DNA of 64,000 nucleotides, from contig KB235926.1 in the NCBI GenBank assembly GCA_000332255.1, positions 2,612,650 through 2,676,649 of the forward strand. Reading direction: 5' to 3'. Below, in pieces: positions 51,208-60,703 of the stretch. The DNA is from a cyanobacterium PCC 7702. GTDB taxonomy: Bacteria; Cyanobacteriota; Cyanobacteriia; Cyanobacteriales; Nostocaceae. The notes beneath the pieces were generated by a model. That model was not told the DNA's origin. It worked only from the letters and a program-made list of their open reading frames with translations, and did no database searches. The stretch's first letter is position 1, and each line of letters opens with the position of its first letter. The translations under genes and the position numbers were made by a program.

Positions 51208-52617
51208 ATGTCCTTTCAAGCACCGTTGTTTTTGTTTGTCTTTCTTCCTCTTACCGCTGTGACGGTTTTGATGCTGGGTGGTAAGTGGCGAGGGGGTGCT
51301 CTGCTAGCTTGCAGTGCGGTCTTTTATTTTTGGGCAGAACCACGATTTTTTGGGATTGTTCTGGTTTTAGCCATCGCCGATCACCTTTGTTGTCAGCAAA
51401 TATTTCAGTCCCGAGATCCTCAGCGAGCGCGTATTTATATGGTGCTGGGTGTCATCCTCAATCTGGCAGCACTTTTATACTTTAAATACGTAAATTTTTT
51501 CGTAGCAGCTATTAACACAATTTTAGACCGCGTTGGGCTTCCATCCATTTCCTTCCCTGCCGTTGCCTTGCCCGTAGGAATATCATTTATAGTTTTTGAA
51601 AAAATTACCTACTTAGTCGATGTTTATCGCGGTTGCGGTCAGCCTGCACCCTCGCTGTTTAGTTATCTACTATACATTCTATTTTTTCCAAAATTACTAG
51701 CCGGACCAATTGTTAAGTATCACGAGATCGAAAAACAGTTAAACCATTGCAAAATTTCCAGCGCTGATTTTTTTCAGGGACTGGAGCGTTTTCTCCTTGG
51801 ATTGATCAAGAAAGTGTTGGTTGCGGATACTTTGGGTGAAGTTGTAGATGAAGCATTTGCAATTCCACCCCAGTATTTGGGATTTGTATCTGCTTGGTTG
51901 GGAGTGATTTGCTTTACTTTACAAATTTACTTTGATTTTTCTGCTTACTCGGACATGGCCATTGGTTTAGGTCGCATGTTTGGCTTTAGCTTGCGAGAAA
52001 ATTTTCACGCACCCTACATTGCCACTAGTTTTACCGATTTTTGGCGGCGCTGGCATATTTCCTTGTCTAGTTGGGTAAAGGAGTATCTCTACATACCTCT
52101 TGGGGGTAATCGTCAAGGTCAGCTCAGAACTTATATTAATCTTTGGCTTTGCTTTTTGCTATCGGGTTTATGGCATGGTGCTAGTTGGACGTTTGTTTTG
52201 TGGGGAGCATACCATGGATTGTTTCTGACTCTAGACAAGTTGTTTTGGTTAAACGCAAGCAAGCGAGTTCTTCCCATCATCAATATTTTTCTCACACTAT
52301 TTTTTGTTGCCATCGGTTGGGTATTGTTTCGTGCAGCTTCATTACTACAGTTTGCTGGATTTATAGAAGCGATGTTTACTCCCAGCAAAGGGGGAGCGTT
52401 TATTTTTATCACTGCAAATGTATGGATGGCGATCGCCGTTGGTTGCTTTTTGAGTTTTATTCCAGCACTAAAGCAGTTTGATGCGGTTGTAAAGCTGTGG
52501 CGTTCCTGGAAAGCAAGTCGTTGGCTGGAAAATTTAGCTCTTAGCAGCTTAGCATTTATTGCCCTTGGCAAAGCTGTTACCGTAACGTTTCAACCTTTTC
52601 TTTACTTTCGCTTTTAA
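51208..52617 (+). CDS. MBOAT O-acyltransferase, AlgI-like
   Basis: 469 residues with about ten membrane helices. The MBOAT signature is AYSDMAIGLGRMFGF, FTDFWRRWHISLSSWVKEYLYIPLGGNR and SGLWHGASWTFVLWGAYHG, which contains the invariant catalytic His. AlgI-type proteins pass acetyl groups across the membrane to exopolysaccharide acetylases. The next gene encodes an AlgX/AlgJ-like partner, so the pair probably O-acetylates a surface polysaccharide. Confidence 0.93.
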   Translation: MSFQAPLFLFVFLPLTAVTVLMLGGKWRGGALLACSAVFYFWAEPRFFGIVLVLAIADHLCCQQIFQSRDPQRARIYMVLGVILNLAALLYFKYVNFFVAAINTILDRVGLPSISFPAVALPVGISFIVFEKITYLVDVYRGCGQPAPSLFSYLLYILFFPKLLAGPIVKYHEIEKQLNHCKISSADFFQGLERFLLGLIKKVLVADTLGEVVDEAFAIPPQYLGFVSAWLGVICFTLQIYFDFSAYSDMAIGLGRMFGFSLRENFHAPYIATSFTDFWRRWHISLSSWVKEYLYIPLGGNRQGQLRTYINLWLCFLLSGLWHGASWTFVLWGAYHGLFLTLDKLFWLNASKRVLPIINIFLTLFFVAIGWVLFRAASLLQFAGFIEAMFTPSKGGAFIFITANVWMAIAVGCFLSFIPALKQFDAVVKLWRSWKASRWLENLALSSLAFIALGKAVTVTFQPFLYFRF

Positions 52618-52637
52618 GCTAGCAAGGTGCGAGACTA

Positions 52638-53936
52638 ATGATGAAAATACTACAGCGTCTGCCGCTTGCCTTTGTTTTTTTGAGTTTATACCTACCACTA
52701 GGTTTGGGTATGGCGACCCTATTAAGCAGCAGATTGAGAACATGGGTGCGATCGCTAGAAGGTCCTCCTTTAGCAGGAATGCGAAACAAAGTTCTCACAC
52801 CGCAGTTGACGTGGGAAAACTTTATCTCAGGAGTATTTCAAAAGCAAGTCGAACTGTGGCTAAACGAACAAATTCCTCTACGCGCACCAGCGATCCGCGC
52901 GATCAATCAACTGTATTACAGTGTATTTGCCAAATCTTACATGGAAGAAGGTTCCATTGTTATTGGTAAGGGCGGACAATTATATGGAAAGCTGTATTTA
53001 ATGAAATACTGCAACAGTGCGGGTTTAAAATTAATTCAAAATCAGGATGACAAGAAATTAGTCAAAGTCTTCGATCAACCTGCTAATTATAAGGATTTTC
53101 AACTTTGGATCGCCGAACTTAAGGAAGTCGCCGATTTTTTTCAAAAACGCGGACAAAAATTCATTTATTTGCTGACACCATCAAAAGCAGCTTACTACCC
53201 CGAAGATATTCCTGCGGGATTTGATTGCTCATCTGCGACACCGCGTCTTGAATATCAAATGGCGATCGCTGCTTTACGCCAATCGGGTATCAATTACGTT
53301 GATGCTAGCAAGATCGTACTTGATAGCAAGGGAAAATATCCTGTGGAGTTATTTCCACGCACCGGAATTCATTGGACCTCTCTAGCAGCAGCACTAGCTA
53401 GTCGCGAACTACTGTTGAGTATCTCCCATAACCTGGGACGTGACTTGCCGGCTATTGAATTTTCCTATACTATCGATAACAATCCCACTGGTAGTGATGT
53501 TGATTTACTGGAACTATTAAATCTCTGGCACCCTCACCGAAACTTTCCAGTGGCGAAACTAAAGTTCAAAAAGTTAACTAAACAGCCAATTCGGTTAGCG
53601 ATCGTCGGAGGTAGCTTTGTCCACCAACTAACCTATGTTCTTGATAATTCCGAATTATTTTGTCAAATAGATCACTACTACTACCTCCACATAGAGCACA
53701 TTCGCTATCCCAGTCAAGGTGGGTGTGGCATTCAACAAGAAGCTCCTGGTTCCTATCAGGGATTGCTATCAGCAAATGTGGTGATTGTGGAAGAGAATGA
53801 AGCAAATCTGAGATCGCGACATTTACAAGTGCTGAGAAATATCCTCCGGGAAAAAGCAAGTGGAATGCCAGCAACAGACATTTCCAACAATTCAAAAATA
53901 AATCTTGAAGTCGAAACTAGGAAAATGAGAAGATGA
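52638..53936 (+). CDS. AlgX/AlgJ-like polysaccharide O-acetyltransferase
   Basis: 432 residues, starting 21 bp after the MBOAT gene. An N-terminal signal anchor (LPLAFVFLSLYLPLGLG) exports the rest. The SGNH-like catalytic signs are VGGSFVHQL (Ser) and TGIHWTSLAAALAS (His-Trp in the DHHW-type motif); KFIYLLTPSKAAYYPEDIP is also characteristic. It should act outside the inner membrane, using acetyl groups delivered by the MBOAT partner. The polymer modified is unknown. Confidence 0.87.
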   Translation: MMKILQRLPLAFVFLSLYLPLGLGMATLLSSRLRTWVRSLEGPPLAGMRNKVLTPQLTWENFISGVFQKQVELWLNEQIPLRAPAIRAINQLYYSVFAKSYMEEGSIVIGKGGQLYGKLYLMKYCNSAGLKLIQNQDDKKLVKVFDQPANYKDFQLWIAELKEVADFFQKRGQKFIYLLTPSKAAYYPEDIPAGFDCSSATPRLEYQMAIAALRQSGINYVDASKIVLDSKGKYPVELFPRTGIHWTSLAAALASRELLLSISHNLGRDLPAIEFSYTIDNNPTGSDVDLLELLNLWHPHRNFPVAKLKFKKLTKQPIRLAIVGGSFVHQLTYVLDNSELFCQIDHYYYLHIEHIRYPSQGGCGIQQEAPGSYQGLLSANVVIVEENEANLRSRHLQVLRNILREKASGMPATDISNNSKINLEVETRKMRR

Positions 53937-53968
53937 GGGATAAATGAATAAAGTATGTCCTTTTATTT

Positions 53969-54463
53969 ATGAACGATATCAAAAAAGTCCAAGCAGAGTA
54001 CGAAGATTTTTTCAAACAGCTAAAGAGCGTTATTATCAGCACAGCTAACGAGCAGGGAGTACCAAATGCAAGTTATGCTCCTTTTGTCAGCGACGAGCAT
54101 AAGAATATTTATATTTACATCAGTGCTCTTTCTATTCACACCCAAAATATGTTTGTTAATCCTCGTGTTAGTGTGATGTTAATTGAGGACGAAAATAAAA
54201 CAGAGCAGATTTTCGCCCGTCGTCGTTTAATCTTTGATTGTATAGCAATTCCTGTGGAACGAGAAACAAATGCTTGGCAAGAAATCATCTTTCAATTTCA
54301 AGCTCGTTTTGGGGAAATTATTGATATTTTGCGCAATTTAACTGATTTTCATGTTTTCCAACTAACTCCTCAAAAAGGACGTTTTATCACTGGTTTTGGT
54401 GCGGCTTATTCCCTGAGTGGCGAAAATCTCAATCAACTACAACACTTAACAGCAAATTCCTAG
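53969..54463 (+). CDS. HugZ/pyridoxamine-oxidase-like split-barrel protein
   Basis: 164 residues. The flavin-reductase-like split barrel is shown by VIISTANEQGVPNASYAPFV, IYIYISALSIHTQNMFVNPRVSVMLIED and the C-terminal FHVFQLTPQKGRFITGFGAAY. The last motif is typical of the HugZ haem-utilisation family. It may bind or degrade haem, or bind another cofactor. No haem-uptake gene is adjacent. Confidence 0.85.
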   Translation: MNDIKKVQAEYEDFFKQLKSVIISTANEQGVPNASYAPFVSDEHKNIYIYISALSIHTQNMFVNPRVSVMLIEDENKTEQIFARRRLIFDCIAIPVERETNAWQEIIFQFQARFGEIIDILRNLTDFHVFQLTPQKGRFITGFGAAYSLSGENLNQLQHLTANS

Positions 54464-54478
54464 GAAAACAACAATTGA

Positions 54479-54673
54479 TTAGACCAGGATTTAGTTACAA
54501 ATACTGATACTTTTTTGAAAATTTTCTCTAAAAGTTACCCAGATATCAATTTACGTACCTATACTTTTGATGCGATCGCCCTCCTAACTTTCGCCTTGGG
54601 AATCACTGTATTGATTTTTCTCAATTTTGTCGTGTTCGTGTTTAGGAAAAAGCGGAAATTCCAAGGATATTGA
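54479..54673 (+). pseudogene. Single-helix membrane protein fragment
   Basis: An open frame without an ATG (only TTG at 54515) encodes a polar part, then FDAIALLTFALGITVLIFL and a basic tail FRKKRKFQGY. It looks like the C-terminus of a lost membrane protein. I do not recognise the family. Confidence 0.3.
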
Positions 54674-54792
54674 TAATGGAAATTGTTTATGATTGTTACA
54701 GTAATACATGGCATCCTCGTACAACTGCCACTAATTTTTTTGCCTAAAATAAGAAGAGACGAACTCAAAAACCAGGAAAAGTTCAACGGACA

Positions 54793-55249
54793 AAAACTTT
54801 CATAGCAGTTACCGGGTTAATCTGATTAGCATTTACTCCCCAGATAACAGTTGCAGATGCAGGTGCTTGTTTTCTAGTCGCTTTTTCTGGTAGAACTATA
54901 AACCTAGGGAAAATTTGTGGTGTAACCCCTTAGACACCCGCAAGCGATGTTGCATTTAACGGCAAACAAACCTTTGAAATGATTTTTGATACAAGAGCAA
55001 CTCCTATCCTGATTGCTTGGGAGATCGCAAAAAAGCTACAGGAATAGTAGAGACACAAATAGCGGACGGTGGGCAAGTAAAATTTATTACCGGCATATTA
55101 CCGGCAAAGCAGAATCAATGGCTGCGGGAAGAGCAGTCGCCAATAATTTAATTTATGAGGTAGCGATCGCTCCAAAAGCTCAAGTTGGGTTGTTGGGAGA
55201 TGATTTTTTCAGCAACTATGACATTCGAATTCTGGAAGAACTGGAGTGA
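54793..55249 (+). pseudogene. Decayed retropepsin-like aspartic protease
   Basis: A former secreted clan-AA aspartic protease can be pieced together. The signal-peptide region (KTFIAVTGLI, LAFTPQITVADA) is cut by TGA at 54823. GRTINLGKICG is followed by TAG at 54931. Then FNGKQTFEMIFDTRATPILIA holds the active site, where the expected DTGA reads DTRA (54988-54999). A shift near 55035 leads to TGIVETQIADGGQVKF and another near 55100 to ESMAAGRAVANNLIYEVAIAPKAQVGLLGDDFF. Two stops, two shifts and a changed active site leave no doubt it is inactive. Confidence 0.8.
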
Positions 55250-55375
55250 CGTCGTCGCTAAATTTTTAGTTTTCTCAATTAAATTCGAACAAAAATAATG
55301 AAAAACTGGTAAATTTATACTGTTATAAAATTTTGCGAAAGTTTGTTAGTGATATCACCAAGAAGTTCCAAATCC

Positions 55376-55837
55376 ATGCTCGAAAAAATGCGTCTTCTAC
55401 TTGGTGGAATGATTGTAAGTTTGATACTTTCACCATTGGTAGCACAAGCCCAAAAGCAAGGGTTTGACAGCCAAGTTGCAGCTATGGTAGAAGCTTTAAG
55501 ACTAGCTGCACCTAAAACCGGTACTGCTAACGATGGACTTTACAGTCAGTGGCAAGTTAAACCAGAAACTCTCAAAGCCTGGTCGAGATACTGTTTAAAA
55601 AAAGAAGTGACACCAACGCAGTTTGAAAATGATCCACAACTGGCGCGTCAAGTTGTTTCGTGCATTACGCGTCGCGAGTTAAAAAATCAGCTTGCTGTGA
55701 CTGGAAACAACGAAATTCCTGCTGTGCGCAGAGTTGCTTGTTGGTGGATGACTGGTAACTACACTGGTTGCAATAGCGGTTTTACTGCTACCTACGTGCA
55801 AAAAGTAGTTGGTTATTACCAAAAGCAGCGTTCTTAG
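55376..55837 (+). CDS. Secreted hypothetical protein with four cysteines
   Basis: 153 residues from the ATG at 55376 (the frame extends to 55343). The N-terminus is a clear signal peptide with cleavage likely after AQAQ (MRLLLGGMIVSLILSPLVAQAQ). The mature part has SRYCLKKEVTPTQFENDPQLARQVVSCITRRELK and VRRVACWWMTGNYTGCNSGF, with four cysteines that could form two disulfides. I recognise it only as a cyanobacterial exported protein of unknown function. A terminator follows. Confidence 0.75.
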   Translation: MLEKMRLLLGGMIVSLILSPLVAQAQKQGFDSQVAAMVEALRLAAPKTGTANDGLYSQWQVKPETLKAWSRYCLKKEVTPTQFENDPQLARQVVSCITRRELKNQLAVTGNNEIPAVRRVACWWMTGNYTGCNSGFTATYVQKVVGYYQKQRS

Positions 55838-55917
55838 TCACAGTTGTAAGCAGCACTGTCAGGTAGAACAGCACCTACATTCTTATTGAGAACTGAAGTA
55901 CAGATGCAAAAATTAAT

Positions 55918-55953
55918 CCCCGGCGAAATCAAACCTCAATACCGGGGGTTTTA
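55918..55953 (+). terminator. Terminator after the secreted protein gene
   Basis: CCCCGG (55918-55923) pairs with CCGGGG (55942-55947), followed by GTTTT. It lies 80 nt after the stop. Confidence 0.55.
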
Positions 55954-56009
55954 CCTATTAATTAGCTAAGTTAGTTGCAAAATTGTGAATTTCGTCGATG
56001 ACAATGCTT

Positions 56010-56159
56010 TTAGTCGTCGCAATCAGCAATTAATTTCGCAACAATTTCATCTCTCAATTGTTTATCTTTGATTTCACTAAAAGCTTGAGCGATCGCAAAA
56101 GTGGCCTTTGCTGCTGTTTGGTATGCTAATTTAATATCTGCATTTTTTTGCTTGTTCAT
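56010..56159 (-). CDS. Small 49-residue protein
   Basis: A minus-strand ATG at 56159 follows an AGGA ribosome-binding motif about 7 nt upstream. The 49 residues begin MNKQKNADIKLAYQTAAKA and end KLIADCDD. They form an Ala/Lys/Asp-rich amphipathic helix with good coding character. I do not recognise a family. It sits between two other genes and is downstream-free. Confidence 0.5.
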   Translation of the reverse strand: MNKQKNADIKLAYQTAAKATFAIAQAFSEIKDKQLRDEIVAKLIADCDD

Positions 56160-56255
56160 GGTCTATCCTGGTAAGGAACCACTGCTACCTAGGCTAAATC
56201 CAAAACGGCAACTAAACTTCATCCCCTTGATTCACCCGATCGGGTGAATTTCCAG

Positions 56256-57368
56256 CTAGCTAAGGAGAAATTGTTGTAGCTTTGGTACATCTACCCAGTT
56301 AGAAGTTGCGTTTGATAAATGGGAACAATCCATCAACAATTGGGAATAAACTCCTTCCTGCAGTGAAGGTACGATTTGTTCGTTGCGATCTATTCCCTCC
56401 ACCCATTGGTCTATTAATCTTATAAAGGCAGAGATGCGACCATCGGCATAGTTTTTGGAAAAAAGCAAGCGATTGGGAATTTCTTGCTCTGTTAAGGGTT
56501 TACCGGGTTGGGATGCCCAAACACGGAAACCGTGAATGTAATCTTTTTGATTTTCGCTACCTAAAATTAAAGTACCGCGATCGCCATACACCTCTAGCCA
56601 ATGAGTTCGTGGCGCGTGCACCACTGCACTAATGGAAACTTGACAGGGTGTACCGTCTGCTAATTCCAGCATTAGCAAACAGGTATCGTCGGAATCCACG
56701 TACCTTAATTCACCCGTGGCAGGATCCGGTCTTTGCGTTATGGCAGTATTCAAACGAGCACTTAATTTACGTACCGGTCCAAACAGCCAATAGATATAGT
56801 CAAAAGTGTGAGAACCCAAAGACCCCAATGCACCACCTCCTTTGTCTTTTTGGGAGTACCAGTTCCAAGGACGTTCAGCATCAGCGCGAGAAGAAGCCAA
56901 CCAATCAATCTTAATCAGGCGTTTGTTGCCGACATAATTTTGTGATAACAGTTCTGAAAATAATTGCCATCCTGGTACAAATCGAAATTCAAAATCTACG
57001 GTAGCGATAACTCCTTTTTGTTTTGACAAAAAGTACAGTTGTTTTGCCTCGGTGGCATTTAGGGTCGTCGGTTTTTCCAGTAGTAGATGTTTTCCAGCCT
57101 GCAGAACTTCCTTGGCCATTTGGTAGTGTAAAAATGGCGGAGTAGCAATGGTAACTGCTTGCACCTGGCTGAGGGAAACAATATCTGCGATGGTGTTGCA
57201 AGCATGCGGTATATGGAAAGATTGGGCGATCGCTTTGGCTTTATCCAAATCTCGGTTATAAACAGCGACTACTTGAGTGCGAGGATGAGCTTGGAGTCCC
57301 GGAATATGCACTTTTTGACCAAATCCTGTTCCCACAACCGCAACGCCAATTACATCTTGCTTAACCAT
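56256..57368 (-). CDS. Gfo/Idh/MocA-family oxidoreductase
   Basis: About 370 residues from MVKQDVIGVAVVGTGFGQKVHIPG (residue 13 of the longest frame, which runs to 57404). It has the Rossmann motif VGTGFG, the EKP motif in HLLLEKPTTLNATEA, and the C-terminal alpha/beta domain with GGGALGSLGSHTFDYIYWLFG holding the usual catalytic His. It probably oxidises or reduces a sugar or sugar nucleotide with NAD(P). The substrate is unknown. Confidence 0.92.
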   Translation of the reverse strand: MVKQDVIGVAVVGTGFGQKVHIPGLQAHPRTQVVAVYNRDLDKAKAIAQSFHIPHACNTIADIVSLSQVQAVTIATPPFLHYQMAKEVLQAGKHLLLEKPTTLNATEAKQLYFLSKQKGVIATVDFEFRFVPGWQLFSELLSQNYVGNKRLIKIDWLASSRADAERPWNWYSQKDKGGGALGSLGSHTFDYIYWLFGPVRKLSARLNTAITQRPDPATGELRYVDSDDTCLLMLELADGTPCQVSISAVVHAPRTHWLEVYGDRGTLILGSENQKDYIHGFRVWASQPGKPLTEQEIPNRLLFSKNYADGRISAFIRLIDQWVEGIDRNEQIVPSLQEGVYSQLLMDCSHLSNATSNWVDVPKLQQFLLS

Positions 57369-57516
57369 AAACTTAGTTGTTTTCCATGCATTTGCTTTTA
57401 ACAATCTACACTAGAGACATATTTGGTCGTTCAAATCCAATTATTAACCCTCTCCCCCTGATTCTGGAGCCTTCAAAATATAACAAAATATTTAGATTAT
57501 TATTAGATTGTTAGAA

Positions 57517-58695
57517 TTACAATCTGAGGATTTCCCTGTCATAATTTTCTGGAAGGGGTTCGGTTTCCCAGACTACGCCTTCAGCTGGTTCGCAAGCAAC
57601 TTCTACAAACAGTAATTCCACAGTGGTTGTGGCTACGTCTTCGTTGTCAGGAAAAGGTTGTAAATCTTCGGTAAGTAACCGCAGTTTAAAACCTCCAGGA
57701 ATAGCTGCTTTGGCTGTAGCGTTTCGCAATTCGAAGCGCCAAATATTCGTGTGTGACGATCTGCTTTGAGGTACAATGCGCAATTCATATAACTGACCGG
57801 CGATCGCCAGCTGGCGGGAAACAATAGTTCTAGGCGGTATTTTTTCTCCACTGCGCGCTCCAGCAGTATGAAGTTGTAAACTCAAATTTTCCCAGCCCCA
57901 TTGTTGCGCCAGTTCGGAAACTCCACTTTCTAGCCATTTCCAAACAGACCATTGTTGGAGAAGTCCCAGACGTTGTTGATATAAGTTTTGTCGCCAACCT
58001 CCATGTTCAATTAAAGCTCCCCACAAGGGAAAGGGAATTTCTAATCGAGGTGCAATAATTTCTGGCTTTTGCAGACAACATATGAGGTTTTGTGCTTGTT
58101 GTCGCTGTAGGACAGGTAAAGGTTGAACACTGCTGCGGATAGATTCTTTGGGAACCAGTTCTTTTACTAATGCTAAGGTGCTGATATCTTTAATTACCTC
58201 AGCAGCATCCAAACAGTAGGTGCGATCGCTCAAATCGTAAATGCCGTAAGTTTGGAGTTGGGCGTGGGTACAATAACCCCAAATTATGACGCAATTATCG
58301 TCGGGTTCAACTTGGATTGCTAAATAGCAATCGCCCGACCAACTGGGTATATCTACCCATTCTTGTGGAACTCGCAATTCGCCACGATCGATTTCTTCAC
58401 CGGGAACTAATATCAAGCGCATCTGGTCTAATACTATTGCACATCCATTTACTAGCTCCCAAAAGCTAGGTAAAGCAGTGGTACTCGTCCAAGGCTTTGC
58501 CTGAGCGAAATTTTGTTCTAACCAAGGCAATATGGCACTCAGGCAAAGTTTATTCAAGAAAGCTCGATAACCAGATACAGGATGAGAAAAATATTGGCTC
58601 CACAACCAAGCTTGAATTTGCTGTTCGGTAGGTATTTCTAAAATTAACTCGCCTGCACCCGAGGTGAAGGTAAACAATGTTGGATGAGCAATCAT
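57517..58695 (-). CDS. DUF1822 family protein
   Basis: About 392 residues from MIAHPTLFTFTSG; an 18-codon upstream extension to 58749 is unlikely. The layout (LEIPTEQQIQAWLWSQYFSHPVSGYRAFLNKLCL at the N-terminus, then WVDIPSWSGDCYLAIQVEPDDNCVIIWGY, and a C-terminal beta-rich part KLRLLTEDLQPFPDNEDVA) matches DUF1822. In cyanobacteria this family is commonly encoded beside a specialised sigma factor, as here (72 bp from the sigma gene to the chosen start). Its role is unknown; a link with the sigma factor or with CHAT/caspase proteins is inferred from neighbourhood. Confidence 0.88.
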   Translation of the reverse strand: MIAHPTLFTFTSGAGELILEIPTEQQIQAWLWSQYFSHPVSGYRAFLNKLCLSAILPWLEQNFAQAKPWTSTTALPSFWELVNGCAIVLDQMRLILVPGEEIDRGELRVPQEWVDIPSWSGDCYLAIQVEPDDNCVIIWGYCTHAQLQTYGIYDLSDRTYCLDAAEVIKDISTLALVKELVPKESIRSSVQPLPVLQRQQAQNLICCLQKPEIIAPRLEIPFPLWGALIEHGGWRQNLYQQRLGLLQQWSVWKWLESGVSELAQQWGWENLSLQLHTAGARSGEKIPPRTIVSRQLAIAGQLYELRIVPQSRSSHTNIWRFELRNATAKAAIPGGFKLRLLTEDLQPFPDNEDVATTTVELLFVEVACEPAEGVVWETEPLPENYDREILRL

Positions 58696-58767
58696 AGCAG
58701 TTGGTCTCAATATACAGCTAAGGCGAGAAAAAACAGTGGGAGAGCACAAAAGAGGTTGTCGATTAAC

Positions 58768-59955
58768 TTATCCTCCAATTCCCTCTCCTAGGAAGTGGCT
58801 TTGTAACCATTCTTCCATTACTGTACTGATACTTTTGAGTAGGTCAGAAGTGACAGAAATATGCAATTTTTCTTGACTCCATTGAGCTAACACGCGCAAT
58901 AATGTTTCTCTTGCTTTTGTCAGTCGCCGCGAGACTGTATATTGCTGTATTTGCAGTTGTTTGGCAATATACTGCTGAGTTAGTCCTTGTTTGTAATAAA
59001 GTTGTAGAATTTCTTGCGCTTGGGGTTCTAGCTGGGTAACTGTGGTGGCTAATATTGCCTTCATTTCTAGTAATTGCTGTGTTCTGATTTGTTGTTCTTC
59101 TTGAGCAATAATGTCGTTGAGCAAGGAATTTTCTGCCGCTGGTATATTATCTAACCATTCCCTGCCTTCTTCCTCAAAGGTGGAAACATTAATAGAGGTT
59201 ACAGGAGGGTAAACAAACCTGCGCACAGCTTTGGCGCTATTTAGCAACCAATTCTCCAAAGTTTGTGAATCGACCTGAGAATGGGTTTGGGATTTGTAAG
59301 CTTGAGCGATCGCTTCCCAAGTTTGACTGTCTGGTCTTCGGAGTTGGCGGGTAGCTTGAGATGGTTTTGGTACATAAAAAGTTTTAAAACAATGCCAAGC
59401 ACGCAGGTAAGCATAGATAGTATCCGCACTCAAACCACTAGCGTGTAAAGATTCGACTAATCGCTTTTGACTAATTTTTCTGAGCAATCCCCAATCAGAG
59501 CAGATATCTATTTCGTGATGTTGTCGTAGCGTGTCGCGAATAATGCTACCAAAAATCGCACTGGCATAGCTTTCCATTGAAAATCCTTGATTGGGGTCAA
59601 AGCCTTTAAGGACTTTATCAACTTGAGCGATCGCAATTTGAAAACAGTCTGATAGCTTGTATTGGCTGTAGCGAAGAGTTTGAACTATCTTGGCGGATGC
59701 CTGATAACAAGATTCTTGCAGGTAAGCAATTAAGTGTTCCCTGGCAAAGCTTTTCACCTGAGATTGCCAAATTCTATACCAGTACAACGGCCAAAAATTC
59801 TCACTAGCTGACTGGGGAATTTTTTGAATACAGCTTTGCATGCTTTGCCGCAGTTTAGCATCCGTTACCCAACTGCAAAAGCGATCGCCTTCAAATTGTA
59901 AAAAAGTAGAAAAAATTTCAACGATATTTGTTCGCAGGTGCATAAAAATACGCAA
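58768..59955 (-). CDS. Sigma-70-family RNA polymerase sigma factor (alternative)
   Basis: 395 residues. A region 2-like part (LKGFDPNQGFSMESYASAIFGSIIRDTLRQ) comes at about residues 115-145. The C-terminus has a region 4 HTH (LEPQAQEILQLYYKQGLTQQYIAKQLQIQQYTVSRRLTKARETLLR). A long, poorly conserved segment of about 150 residues lies between. This form is an alternative (group 3/4-like) sigma factor typical of cyanobacteria. It is paired with the DUF1822 gene downstream and divergent from the caspase-WD40 gene, which may be a target. No anti-sigma factor is recognised nearby; DUF1822 could play that part, which is inference. Confidence 0.88.
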   Translation of the reverse strand: MRIFMHLRTNIVEIFSTFLQFEGDRFCSWVTDAKLRQSMQSCIQKIPQSASENFWPLYWYRIWQSQVKSFAREHLIAYLQESCYQASAKIVQTLRYSQYKLSDCFQIAIAQVDKVLKGFDPNQGFSMESYASAIFGSIIRDTLRQHHEIDICSDWGLLRKISQKRLVESLHASGLSADTIYAYLRAWHCFKTFYVPKPSQATRQLRRPDSQTWEAIAQAYKSQTHSQVDSQTLENWLLNSAKAVRRFVYPPVTSINVSTFEEEGREWLDNIPAAENSLLNDIIAQEEQQIRTQQLLEMKAILATTVTQLEPQAQEILQLYYKQGLTQQYIAKQLQIQQYTVSRRLTKARETLLRVLAQWSQEKLHISVTSDLLKSISTVMEEWLQSHFLGEGIGG

Positions 59956-60703
59956 GCAGCCGTAGAGATAGGTGGGAGAGTAAAGGAAAAAAATATACCT
60001 TCCTAAAACTTTACTACAAAGGATTTAGAATTTTACTCCCTGCAAGTATAGTAGTAATGATTACTACAACCACTACCTGGGCTCGGGCACCTTTAACGTA
60101 AAATTTCTACCTAGTAAAAACATCTAGTTTCCGCTGTGGTTCAAATCTTCGCACTTATGTGGTCAAATCTCTCGAAAACCTTACTGGATTGGGTATTCGC
60201 TGCGTGAAATTTATCCCAGGTTGCCTGGTATGGCCAAGGCCATTGGAATGGCATAACTTACCGCCATTTAGTTTTCTGAAATTTTCAGGGTTGCTTTCAT
60301 AAAGCTAAAGCAACAAGAATACTAGTGACTTGTTCAGCAATTACAGTAGAACTACACATAACCAACGTGCAAAATTCAGACCAAGCTTTGACCACTGCTA
60401 ACGATAATTAGAGTTTTTCTAAGCAATTTTCACCTAGAATCTTCTCGGAAAAAATTAGCAAATCCAAATTTTGTCACTTTTTACCCAATTTACAGATAAT
60501 AGCTGTCAACAAAACTACCGACACTAGATATTAAGCAGCGCAAGGAGCGATCGCTAAGTTAGAAAAGTTGAAAAATCATGCAGAGTAACGGGGGTAGATT
60601 TTAAAAATTTTTATGACTCCCACAGGCAAGACTCCGTAAAACCAACGGCGGCCAATGTATTTAGTATACAAGGAAATTATCTTTAGAAATCTATATCAAA
60701 ATA
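59956..60703. other. Intergenic region between the sigma factor and the caspase gene
   Basis: About 750 bp. An open frame around 60106-60300 (including NLRTYVVKSLENLTGLGIR) has protein-like composition but no start or ribosome-binding site, so it may be another gene remnant. A palindrome ATGGCC-AA-GGCCAT lies at 60230-60243. Confidence 0.35.
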
